DNA of 64,000 bases from Hydractinia symbiolongicarpus (Eukaryota; Cnidaria; Hydrozoa; Anthoathecata; Hydractiniidae), in NCBI RefSeq assembly GCF_029227915.1, contig NC_079883.1:18664001-18728000 (forward strand), in the 5' to 3' direction. The notes under the pieces were generated by a model. It was given only the letters and a program-made list of their open reading frames with translations, had not been told where the DNA came from and did not search any database. Position 1 is the stretch's first letter, and each line of letters opens with the position of its first letter. The position numbers and the translations under genes are program-made. Positions 42,442 through 51,378 of the stretch are shown one piece after another.

Positions 42442-42831
42442 ATCGTAGTCACCCTTCATATAGTATTTTTTACTAGGATCGTAGGGTAGACCCAAGAGCT
42501 CTTGCAGTTGTCGATGAATCACCACCGTGTACCCGTCATATACACTGAGCCTGCATAGTCCATTTTTAAGCACAAAAAGCTGTACTTTGCCCTGTGCCTG
42601 GGTATTGACGATGGCCGCGATATCCTCAATCTTATACAGGCCGTTCATGATTTCAATTCTAGTAACCGTCTGATCAGGTCCTACCTTACGGATAGTAAAG
42701 TTGTTATTGCTGTAGAGGTTCAACCAAGTAGGTCGAATGCTGATGCATTTTAAAGCGATTCTCGTGTCCTGCCCTAGGTAGTCCTCAAATATCGTAGGCT
42801 TCTCTATATTCGTAACGTACAGTTGCTTCAT
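42250..42831 (-). CDS. Probable Polinton minor capsid (penton-like) protein, C-terminus altered
   Basis: About 150 N-terminal residues look like a genuine beta-rich protein ('YVTNIEKPTIFEDYLGQ', 'IHRQLQELLGLP'), comparable to penton-like minor capsid proteins of cnidarian Polintons. The last 45 or so residues are the antisense of the SAP-like ORF and are probably not original. The family assignment is by general likeness only, with no diagnostic motif. Confidence 0.45.
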   Translation of the reverse strand: MKQLYVTNIEKPTIFEDYLGQDTRIALKCISIRPTWLNLYSNNNFTIRKVGPDQTVTRIEIMNGLYKIEDIAAIVNTQAQGKVQLFVLKNGLCRLSVYDGYTVVIHRQLQELLGLPYDPSKKYYMKGDYDSFNKTDVYQRLRLVCPDIRARLAVWTIDLRCNIFIFYLINCGYNFPLLHDGVATDTQLSGFFF

Positions 42832-42850
42832 GTTTCTATTAAAGAAAACA

Positions 42851-43851
42851 ATGGATATTTATGAGTATTCCCCGAAAGTAAAATATACCCCCAATCATGG
42901 GCGATACCTGGAACAGCTAAAGGGCTCGGATCTCATAGTGCAGCATATCGTTATAGATGTCAAAGGGTCATCATTTAAAGTAAGGTTTACCGATATCTTT
43001 GTGGATTATGTTTTCCATGCTAACCCGCCGGTCGATGAATATAGGACTCACCCTTTCAACCTCTGGTCTACGCAGTTGAATTTCTCTGTATTCGCTGCAA
43101 CATCGGCTTGTGGTATCAGCATGCAACATCTCACGTCTCCATTACCCCTTGTTCGCTTTGTGTTTTCCAAATTCGAAAAATATTAGAGGAACGGCACGTG
43201 AATTAGGAGTATCTGCAAGTGAGCAAGAATGGAAAAAATGAGAGTATTTTCAGTTCGTGGTAAGCCAAACGTAAAGATTTTCCTGGCAGTGGGCCTTCAT
43301 ATTTTAATGAAAATTCATGGAGTAGGTGGGTAATCGAAAATAGTCAGGGTCTTACACGTATTGGCATGCTACGCGTATTTGATTTTGGAGTCCCAAGCCA
43401 ATGCGCGATCAGGAATTATTGGTAATCAAGGCAGTTCTTTCGATGCCTAAAAGCTTTACTTGACGACCTTTGAACAGCTGGTCATTAGACCTACAAATAC
43501 GGGTAGAGAGATTAGTGAATTCGAGAACGTACTCAGATATGCACGAAGCAAGGTAGACTTCTCGGTAGCATACGGGGTTTACATGATCCCTCAGATATGA
43601 ACCTAAAGATCGGAAATGTGGCTGGATTTAACAACAAGATCCTGATCAGTCAGGACCATTTCAAGATTGGTATCAATCCCAATATTAACGCTCCGCATGC
43701 TGTTGCCAATTTCATAGCAAGGAAGCAGGTACATAATGTACCCCTCCCTCCACCATCCTCCGAGGAAGCTGCTGTTCACGAGGATACCAAAGCCACGCTG
43801 GTTACGGTAGGAGTAGGACTTATCCTCGCTTTCATCTGGATGAAGAAATAG
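42851..43851 (+). pseudogene. Polinton structural protein with C-terminal membrane segment, broken
   Basis: The intact start (42851-43186) and intact end (43597-43851) are joined by 400 bases with stops and shifts but still coding-like ('GKPNVKIFLAVG', 'ANARSGIIGNQGSSFDA', 'FENVLRYARSKVDFSVAYG'). The C-terminus ends in a hydrophobic stretch (VTVGVGLILAFIWMKK). A protein of this pattern recurs in cnidarian Polintons; its role in the particle is unknown to me. Confidence 0.5.
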
Positions 43852-43882
43852 GTCTAATGTGTTGAACAACACACTAGACTCT

Positions 43883-45188
43883 TCATCGATTCTTACTCCT
43901 CCTGTTACTTACATACGCAACAACAATACCCACGGCGGCAGCCAAGGCCATATACAAGTGCTTTGCTGCAAATTCGACAACTCTCGCTGAAACTCTGAAA
44001 AAGAACGACACCACGCTGCCAATGATCCCTGGTAGCGCAGTGCCCGCTTTGCCTGCTAGATACTTTAAAAATTTCCCGAGCCTTTCCAATTGTTTTTGCA
44101 CAAACCCTTTGCTACCACCACTTCCTCCTGTACTTCCTACGGCGCTTGTGCTTCCTCCAGTGACAGCGAGCACGATGGTTGAAACAAGTAGACCAACAGC
44201 CGATACGATGCTGGCAATAGTTATTCCCTGCTCTTTGAAGAGAATGGTCAATTTCTCCCGTAGGGATGTGTCATCTCCAGCGATCTTCATCAGAGTCTCT
44301 TTGATAATCTTCAGCTGGCTCTGAATCTCGGAGGAAAATACGCCGTGTTGCTCTCGTAGGGCTTTCTTCTCATCCCGCAGTTTCTTTAACACTTTGTTCC
44401 AAATGTCTATTTGTTCCTTGGTTGCACCAGGGTTGGTCTTCTTTTTGTCCTCGAGACTTTTGATTTGCTCATCTCTAACAAGTATCTTGCTTTCCAACAT
44501 CCTCAGCTGACCACGGATCGTTCGAATCCCTTGGTCTAGTCCCCTTCTCTCACGATCCGTGAATATCTCGCCTCCTCCAAACGAAGTATCTTCCATCAAG
44601 CTCTCCGTCTCGTCGAGTACTTTCCCGAGCAGTGGCTCCGTCTCGATAGTGTCATCATTTGCCCTGATCTGCTCCAAATCGTTTAAGGGCCCACCGGCCG
44701 TTGGCGCGATAGGTGTAATATAGCCTTCGAACCCCATACTCCCCAAGCGATTCTTGGGGCGTAGCATCCTCAGCAGTGTCGATCCAATAATTCTAAATTC
44801 ACCATTATCTTCCCTTGTGAGTTTTGTATCATCGAAAAAAAGCTGGTTATTGTTCAGCCTAAAATTGTCGTAAGGTATCGCATCTAGCTTCGGCTCCTCA
44901 TTCAACCCCACCGCAAGATGTTTGTAAAAGCTAACAACCTTTAACCTTTTCAGCCTTTTCCCTTGACTTGGTGTCGTCTCCTTCCTTCTCCAGCAACCCT
45001 CGCAACCATTCCGGTTGCCTTAGCGTGGTGTCTGTCTCAGTCGCTTCTATCCCACTCGCCTGGGGCGTAGTGCTTGTTCCGGAAATATCCTCGGGTCTAA
45101 GGATCTCACTCTCACTGCTGAACTCTTCAGGTTCGTCTTGGATATCTTCCTCTTGCGTAAAATCATCTGCAAATCCCGGATTATCCAT
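43883..45188 (-). pseudogene. Polinton coiled-coil membrane protein, frameshifted once
   Basis: The N-terminal acidic part (45188-44931, 'MDNPGFADDFTQEEDIQDEPEE') and the main part (44911-43883, 342 codons) are separated by a frame change near 44930. The main part has a Lys/Glu-rich coiled coil (about residues 120-205), then hydrophobic segments 'IASIVSAVGLLVSTIVLAV' and a Gly/Ser linker, a second hydrophobic region 'ALPGIIGSVVSFFF' and a third near the C-terminus, ending in a basic tail. It may be a membrane-active structural protein; inferred. Confidence 0.5.
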
Positions 45189-45222
45189 AGTTTATTTCAA
45201 CTCCAAACTGCTATAAAAAAAC

Positions 45223-46486
45223 ATGTCTAACATATTCGGAAATAAGCTAAATCCATAGAAGGAAGTCAAGACTATGCTCGACATGAAAGGGAAAAAACAA
45301 AGGGTGAAGGTATCGCACGTGCCATCCACAATTAATCAGAATGAAGATCTCTACGTGGACATACCAAACATGGTGGAGAACGACGTAATTTTCCCCGGCT
45401 AAATCAAGTTGCTGTTCGACCTGGAGCTGAATGGAACTAATGGCAAACCAACCATCGTAAGCAATATCGGCAAAGCATTGGTACAGAGCTTACGGATTAC
45501 GCTGAATGCAAACGAAATACAAAACATACAAGATTTTAATATTCTCGGAGTGTATAGGGATTTGTGGCTGCCCAAATTCGAACGCGATAACAACCTAATT
45601 TTGGAAGCCATAAATCCCAACGATGGTACCATACGCGCCCTTCAGATGGTTGCCAGTGATCATGTTGGGAACAACGAAGAGAAAGCTATAGCCGCGGCGT
45701 ATGGGAAAACCTTTGCTATTCCTATCGGCAAGATGTTCCAGCTCACGAGGGATCTCCTGTTTTATGAGGCAGGTATTCACAACAGGCTCCAGTTTGTGAT
45801 CCATTTCGCGCCCTGTGGTGAAGTGATAAAGGATGCCGGTACCCCAGCGTCTGGCAGCACTGCAGCCAAAGCAGCCGATAGCTCTTATAGAATTACCAAC
45901 ATTGCACTCGAGTTTGATAAAGTGACTAATGAAGAGCTCGCAAGTGCGATGATGAGCCGGTAATCCTGGCTTGCTTTGCCATATGAGCGTATACTAAGGA
46001 GCAAAGTGGTGATAATGAAGAAAGCTGAAACGATTTACAACCTACAACTCGATAGCCCAGCAAAGAACCTCAAAGGTGTGCTCTTATTGTTCCAGGACCC
46101 TGCGGTGGTAAAAGCATATGCGGGTAACAATGAAAATATCTACAATCCAAAAATTAATAAAATAAGCATAACATTGGAAGGGTCTCCAAATGAGCTCTAT
46201 TCACACGTCATGCTACCGAAGGATCACATGGAACAAGTCGCTGAAATCTTTGGTCAACATGATAGCATCGTCACAAAGGTACGCTTTGTTCATTGACTTT
46301 CGTAGCAGTCCTGATCACACTCTGCATGGTAGTGGGAGGCCCTTGCAGAGATTGTCGGATGGCATAACCCTCCACATGACAAAGAAGGCCGATGGTACCG
46401 TCGGTGATGTAAAATGCTATGTTTACTTACTCCAAGATGACCAGTTAAATATTTTAGATGGGAGGTTCCACAGTGTCGAGTATTAA
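45223..46486 (+). pseudogene. Polinton major capsid protein (double jelly-roll type), broken
   Basis: Reading from ATG 45223 shows 'VPSTINQNEDLYVDIPNMVE', 'SNIGKALVQSLRITL', 'YRDLWLPKFERD', then 'PYERILRSKVV' and 'FIDFRSSPDHTLHGSGRPL', the block order of Polinton major capsid proteins. Three in-frame stops (45256-45258, 45400-45402, 45961-45963) and a frameshift near 46270 disable it. The family forms the icosahedral shell of putative polintovirus particles. Confidence 0.75.
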
Positions 46487-46538
46487 GACCGAATATTCAA
46501 TATCACGCGTTATTCTATGGTAATACTATAGAATAAAG

Positions 46539-46937
46539 ATGGCAAGCATTATGATACTCGCAGGCGGGGCTATAATCAATTCCCTAGCATTTTCAGGTTC
46601 AAATTTTTTGTTTTCAAAATTAAGTAACCACGGGGAAGCGGAAAGGAAGCGGCACCATCTAGCCCTTGAGAAATTACAAGCGGCACAAGCTCAATGGGTG
46701 CGCGATAGACAAGCAAAAATAGACTGGTATAACCGACGTCGGGAGGAACAGCGGGAGGCAGGGCAAAGTCTCAAAGAGCTCGACGAAAATATGAGACAGT
46801 GCTATATCGCGACGATCGAAAAAGCTCCAAAATTATCCGATTATTACATACCCAGCAAACAGCAAAAAGACGGTGAACTGACGTTCATTCTTGGCTCCTT
46901 AGCCCTTTTGGGGTTTGTGGCATACAAATGGGCGTAA
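46539..46937 (+). CDS. Polinton small membrane/coiled-coil protein, 132 residues, intact
   Basis: N-terminal hydrophobic segment (ILAGGAIINSLAFSGSNFLF), a basic and acidic helical middle rich in Arg, Glu and Gln, the conserved 'YYIPSKQQKDGEL' block, then a C-terminal hydrophobic segment (FILGSLALLGFVAYKWA). It lies between capsid and integrase genes on the same strand. The pattern recurs in Polintons; role unknown. Confidence 0.55.
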   Translation: MASIMILAGGAIINSLAFSGSNFLFSKLSNHGEAERKRHHLALEKLQAAQAQWVRDRQAKIDWYNRRREEQREAGQSLKELDENMRQCYIATIEKAPKLSDYYIPSKQQKDGELTFILGSLALLGFVAYKWA

Positions 46938-46961
46938 TCGTTTTTGACATGTATAATAAAC

Positions 46962-47904
46962 ATGTCAAAAGCAAAGCATATTGTTACAACCGAAGAAGTG
47001 AAAAAATTAAGCAACATCTATTACCAACCAGAAAATCTATGGATTGGACGAAAAGCCATCAAATTACTAACTGAAAAATCTGGTCTTTCTCGTCAATTAC
47101 CCACATTTCACCATCACGAAACTAAACGAAATGCACCAATTCTACTTGCTCTATATGCCTCATGATACAGTGTATGGAAATACGTACAAATATATACTCA
47201 CAGGTATTGACGTGGCATCTCGCTACAAAGTGGCTCGGTCATTGAGAACCAAAAAGGCTAGTGAGGTCGCCGAGATGCTCAAGGACATATACAAAGCAGG
47301 ACCTCTCCGATATCCTAAGACTTTCCAATGTGACAACGGCAGTGAGTTCAAGTCGGACGTGACAAAGCTCCTGGAAGGTAAAGGAGTGGAAATCAAGCGG
47401 GCAACTACCAAATATCACCATACTCTCACGGCTTTTGTTGAAAGCTACAACAAGGTGCTTGCCGAGAGATTGTTCAAGCCTCAAGATGCACAAGAATTGG
47501 CTTCTGATGAAACTAGTGCTACATGGGTCAAACACCTGTACACTATTGTGAAAAGCATGAACAACACCAAGACTGCGATGATTGGTATGAGCTCCTCGAA
47601 AGCGATTAAGCTCGAGGAAGTTATGCTTACGAAAAATGAGGATTATCCCGATGGGAAAACTCTGTCGGACGACGGCTTATACTTATATCTGCTACAACCC
47701 GGCGAGGGACACAACGATGCTCGGAGACGGGCAACAGATGCCTGGTGGTCGAAGCGTACGTACAGGTTGGATCGTATCGTAACCGGTGGTACCCGTCTCC
47801 TATATTATCTTGATGGAGGTCCTGATCGAAGCTTTGTGGTTGGAGAGTTGATGCTGGTACCCGAGGGTGTTCAGGTACCGCCCGAGCATGTGAAAGAATG
47901 GTAA
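46962..47904 (+). pseudogene. Polinton integrase (DDE, retroviral type), one frameshift
   Basis: The core has Asp in 'LTGIDVASRYKVA', Asp in 'QCDNGSEFKSDV' and Glu in 'TAFVESYNKVLAERL'. A chromodomain-like or SH3-like tail ('YRLDRIVTGGTRLLYYLDG') ends at 47904. The N-terminal part (46962-47130) is in another frame, broken near 47105. It inserts element ends with a 6-bp stagger, consistent with the GTTCAG duplication. The core itself is intact from the ATG at 47131, but the N-terminal part would be missing. Confidence 0.82.
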
Positions 47905-47957
47905 TATTTCTCGATGTTTTTGTGGCCTATCAAGCAACAAAAAAAAACATATGCACC

Positions 47958-48719
47958 TTATGCCATATCTATATTATACAACCCTTCAAATAGCTCACGC
48001 GTGGCGTCATCTGGTAAACTAAAATGATTGCCCCATGAATTCGCTATACCAAGATTATTATCCCTAAACCTATTCCATGTATGTACGGCGTTGGGATCGT
48101 CACATATTGGATTTCTTTCTGCCATATCTGGATACATATCCCGTAGGGTACGAAGCTGATCATTTAGAGATCGACGTTGACAACGAATAATGTAATGAGG
48201 GTGTTGGCCTTTTTTCCCACATTCATTAGGATCGTTCTTGTTAATAATACATATCACATTATCATATGGATAACCTGTGGGTACATACCAATCACGAAGC
48301 TCCGCATTTTCTAAGGTTCGAAGATAGAGCTGTTGTTCTCTCTCGTTCAGGTCATCAGTGAGCATTTCCAGGGCTTGACGATGTTCTTCGATGGCTTCCT
48401 GTAATTTTTCGATACCCTTTACCGCAAGCCATCTCATAATCTCAACGGCCTTTGGTTTTCTGGAACGTGCACAAATCTCCAAAGCACTATCCAATGTAAT
48501 GAAAGCATCATGAGGATTTTTTGCTTTGCCAAGGGGTTGGTTTGAAACCAACCCTATTTCATTACGTGAAATGATTGGAATATCTCGATATGACTCTGCA
48601 ATATTAGCAATACCCAAGAACCTTCCAAGATCTGCACGTTTAAAAAGAGCCTGATTATGCGCATCGAATAAAGTCTCAATAGCTCCGGTGGGCAATGTGT
48701 TTAAAGCAAGCGAGGACAT
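47958..48719 (-). CDS. BRO-family (Bro-N) protein, intact, 253 residues
   Basis: Residues 1-110 look like a Bro-N domain ('ALFKRADLGRFLGIANIAE', 'ARSRKPKAVEIMRWLAVKG'). A coiled-coil stretch (110-140) and a C-terminal domain with 'YIIRCQRRSLNDQLRTLRDMYP' and 'VHTWNRFRDNN' follow. BRO proteins bind DNA and are common in large DNA viruses and some Polintons. The gene is one of the few undamaged ones here, lying between integrase and ATPase on the minus strand. Confidence 0.65.
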   Translation of the reverse strand: MSSLALNTLPTGAIETLFDAHNQALFKRADLGRFLGIANIAESYRDIPIISRNEIGLVSNQPLGKAKNPHDAFITLDSALEICARSRKPKAVEIMRWLAVKGIEKLQEAIEEHRQALEMLTDDLNEREQQLYLRTLENAELRDWYVPTGYPYDNVICIINKNDPNECGKKGQHPHYIIRCQRRSLNDQLRTLRDMYPDMAERNPICDDPNAVHTWNRFRDNNLGIANSWGNHFSLPDDATRELFEGLYNIDMA

Positions 48720-48727
48720 TTTATTAT

Positions 48728-48874
48728 TTACATTACTTCAACCAGGGTCACAATGAGTAGGACGGTTATGAAAAAATATATGGTATTCCTATGGATTCTT
48801 TCTCTCTCCAGAACATCACGAAGCTCTTCGTCAAGAGCTTCCAGTTGACTTTCCAGATAGGGTATCCTATCCAT
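48728..48874 (-). CDS. Small tail-anchored coiled-coil protein, 48 residues
   Basis: From ATG 48874: an acidic coiled-coil segment ('YLESQLEALDEELRDVLERE') then one hydrophobic segment (TIYFFITVLLIVTLVEV) to the stop. The frame is open upstream to about 48940 but without an ATG. Coding status is supported by composition and tight fit between ATPase and BRO; role unknown. Confidence 0.4.
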   Translation of the reverse strand: MDRIPYLESQLEALDEELRDVLERERIHRNTIYFFITVLLIVTLVEVM

Positions 48875-48964
48875 TTCTTTATAACAATTTTCCAATTGTC
48901 TTTCTAAGGTTTTGATATATGAAATATTTACACTCCAGCCCCGAGGATGCTCGAGACAGATAAA

Positions 48965-49472
48965 CTAACACGCGTGCTTGGATTTTTTGAGTTGATTCTT
49001 GATCACTCCCCAGTCGTTAATTATGTTGGTTTCAATATGAGGTCCGATCTTTCGTGTGGGTACCAGAGGAATAACTGCTTTTTCTGTCGACGGAGATTTT
49101 TTGGAATTGCCGTGTATGATTGCGTTAACAACCACAAGCTATGCTTCTTGTGTCGACCGCTTATGGCTAGCTACAGCAAGGGTTGCCTTTTTATTATCTA
49201 GGCTCTTGTTAGATATCGTGTCGTCGATAATAAATAGCGTTTCTTCACCGGCGAGGATATTTGAGAATCGTTCAATCCATTCAAAAAGTTGGTCCTTTGG
49301 CTGGATCAAGAATACATAATCATCCCGCCATAATGAGGATCTCTCCAAGTATGTGCTGTTCCACCGCAGGGTGGGGCAAAGACAAATAATTTTTTTTCAG
49401 AACTCTTTGCGTTTTTCCACAACTTGTGGGACCTGTAAATACTGCTGTATGGGGTTCTTTAACAACATTCAT
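48965..49472 (-). pseudogene. Polinton packaging ATPase (FtsK/HerA-like), frameshifted
   Basis: From ATG 49472: Walker A 'FTGPTSCGKTQRVL', then (next frame) 'CPTLRWNSTYL', 'LFIIDDTISNKSLDNKK' as Walker B, and (third frame) 'LWLLTQSYTAIPKNLRRQ' and 'FLWYPHERSDL'. At least two frame changes (near 49390 and 49140). It would pump DNA into capsids in the family model. Catalytic motifs are all present but not in one frame. Confidence 0.75.
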
Positions 49473-49538
49473 GTTTGTTAATAACAAATATGAACCTGTG
49501 GGCGCCCATTCTGTGATAAATTTTTCGCTGTACTTATT

Positions 49539-49794
49539 CTATTTTGGAGGCATCATGGAACGCTTATACCAGCCTTGTTTTATCGCGTAATCATCGAACA
49601 AGATTGCACCAGCCATGTACCCTGCCAATTTAATCCCGTCCTCTAGATCCATCTTCGCACCTGGTCTAGAAACTCCTAGTGCCTTTTTTGCACCCAGCGC
49701 TAGTATGATAGTATATGACACTAGTATATGACACTAGTCTGACAGACTCCCACAGGCTATCAACAACTTCTTTCTGATATTCTTTGCTGCTCAT
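49539..49794 (-). pseudogene. Polinton small hydrophobic protein, broken by a 13-bp duplication
   Basis: ATG 49794 opens about 25 codons ('SSKEYQKEVVDSLWESVRLV'). The frame is then lost at an exact 13-bp tandem duplication (49711-49723 and 49724-49736), after which the 49721-49539 ORF continues ('GAILFDDYAIKQGWY'). With one copy the frame would be continuous. The product would be about 80 residues with one hydrophobic helix; role unknown. Confidence 0.55.
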
Positions 49795-49806
49795 GTTTAT
49801 TATACC

Positions 49807-50157
49807 CTATTGCATATGAAAAACATCAAGGTCGGGCTTTGAAGGTTTTTGCTTAACCGTTGGTGCATGTGTTTCAGGAGGCTGCTGGGTAACAGCGGGT
49901 CTCTTACGGATAAAATATAGGACACCTCCGATACATGCGATCGCGAGTAGGCCTCCACCAATGTATACACTTCCTGACTGTACAGAACTCACTTCAGAAG
50001 AGGTTTTGACTGGAGGCTGTACAGCACTCTCTTGTTGTCTAAGATCTTCTTTCCTCTTCTTCATCAGTGCGGCCAACTTGTTACCTTGAGCGACTCTCCC
50101 AGGGTGCTTTATTGGTTTTGTTAAAACTCTTTCTTCTTGTGGTTGAACTTTGCTCAT
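49807..50157 (-). CDS. Polinton basic membrane protein, 116 residues, intact
   Basis: Basic N-terminal half ('HPGRVAQGNKLAALMKKRKED'), a single hydrophobic segment (VYIGGGLLAIACIGGVLYFI) followed by RKR, then a Pro/Lys-rich tail. It sits directly upstream of the small hydrophobic gene on the same strand (12 bases between them). Role unknown; a virion membrane or core protein is plausible. Confidence 0.5.
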   Translation of the reverse strand: MSKVQPQEERVLTKPIKHPGRVAQGNKLAALMKKRKEDLRQQESAVQPPVKTSSEVSSVQSGSVYIGGGLLAIACIGGVLYFIRKRPAVTQQPPETHAPTVKQKPSKPDLDVFHMQ

Positions 50158-50198
50158 TTATTATTATGTGTACTCCTGGGTACACATAAAGATCTTGA

Positions 50199-50721
50199 TC
50201 ACTCATTCAGGTATTGATATATCACGGAGGGCTTTAAACCGTTTCTGCCAGCGTATCTTATTTGATGCATATGTGGAGCCCTCACTAAATTACATGCTTG
50301 TGGTGGAAATCGATCAGCTGCTGGTGTCAGGATTTCCAAAGCGCGTGAGTAGGAGTCACCGTAGATACCACACCAATCCATGTACCGCGATTTTATTCTG
50401 CTATTACCCAATGAATCTGCTATGATACTTCCCATTTCAAGCACTTCACGATTTTCCATGTGTATCTTTGATAGAGTATTTCCCATTGTTTTCTTGCTCT
50501 ACATCAACTTTATCTTCATTCATCTTGTACGCGGGTAGTTGACAGTGGTTAACTGTGTGCGCAACCACCAACATAGGCGCTAAACATTTTCCGAACGCTG
50601 TATAGACGAGGATTCCAGGATCAGCTATACTTTCGCGGATTATGGGGTCATTTTCAATATCTCTCCTCAAGCCTTCAAGGCTATCAAGCGGTAGAATATT
50701 TCCTATTGCCTTAGTGTACAA
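50199..50721 (-). pseudogene. Polinton protein of unknown function, one frameshift
   Basis: The N-terminal half (50721-50446) has 'DPIIRESIADPGILVYTAFG' and 'LVVAHTVNHC'. The C-terminal half (50486-50199) has 'SRIKSRYMDWCGIYGDSYS' and 'ALEILTPAADRFPP'. They overlap in different frames near 50470, so one indel separates them. Similar halves are found joined in other cnidarian Polintons as far as I recall. Function unknown. Confidence 0.45.
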
Positions 50722-50775
50722 GCTAATAGCGTGACACGAAAGAGCTCTAGCAGTATTCTGCCCCTTCTCCCTTAG

Positions 50776-51069
50776 CTAATTCTGAATGTAATCGGCATGA
50801 ATTTTTTCAACCACATCCTCCGATGCTTTATCCATAAAACCATCAGTATATTTTTTTGGAAGTAGGTGAGGTTTGATCTTTCGAGCATCCTTGGGAGCTT
50901 GACGTTTGTCTATAGGTTTTTGCTCAAACGCTTCTGCCGGTGTATCTACAACATCATCGAATATTTCAGATAATGAAGACATACTATTTATTATATGTTT
51001 GTATCGATAGAGGAAAGCAAGTATCAATATATACGGAAGAATTATCGCAATCAATAGCAATAACTCCAT
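50776..51069 (-). CDS. Polinton N-terminally anchored protein, 97 residues
   Basis: N-terminal hydrophobic segment (ELLLLIAIILPYILILAFLY), a short basic turn, then a hydrophilic Lys/Asp-rich tail. Intact ORF in line with its minus-strand neighbours. Function unknown. Confidence 0.5.
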   Translation of the reverse strand: MELLLLIAIILPYILILAFLYRYKHIINSMSSLSEIFDDVVDTPAEAFEQKPIDKRQAPKDARKIKPHLLPKKYTDGFMDKASEDVVEKIHADYIQN

Positions 51070-51114
51070 TTTTATTTGCAGCTTTGTGTATAAAGGTGGT
51101 GCCTCACAACACCT

Positions 51115-51324
51115 TTAATGCTTATTAGCGCGCATAGGTCGTAATATTTCTATCCCAGGCCTCGTGACATGTGGTATGTCCCGCGGTACAACAGCAGCCT
51201 GTACTACTGTTTTTTTTATTTCTGCACTGTCGGGTTTACTGGATGGTTCAACCCATACCCAGCGCCCTGGGTGATCACAGTTACCCATGCAAAAGGATCG
51301 CTCGCAATCTTCTTTCCAAGGCAT
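51115..51324 (-). CDS. Small Cys-containing Polinton protein, 69 residues
   Basis: N-terminal 'CERSFCMGNCDHPGRWVW' is Cys/His-rich and could bind metal; the rest is unremarkable. It is placed 54 bases downstream of the polymerase on the same strand. Function unknown. Confidence 0.45.
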   Translation of the reverse strand: MPWKEDCERSFCMGNCDHPGRWVWVEPSSKPDSAEIKKTVVQAAVVPRDIPHVTRPGIEILRPMRANKH

Positions 51325-51378
51325 TTTTTTGTTATAAAACTTTAATGGCCGATAACAAAATATTGGACGCGAACTACT

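Noticed and set aside
45256-45963. Programmed stop-codon readthrough or an alternative genetic code in the capsid gene
   Set aside because: Neighbouring intact genes end at ordinary TAA/TAG/TGA codons and the capsid gene also has a frameshift, so decay is simpler.
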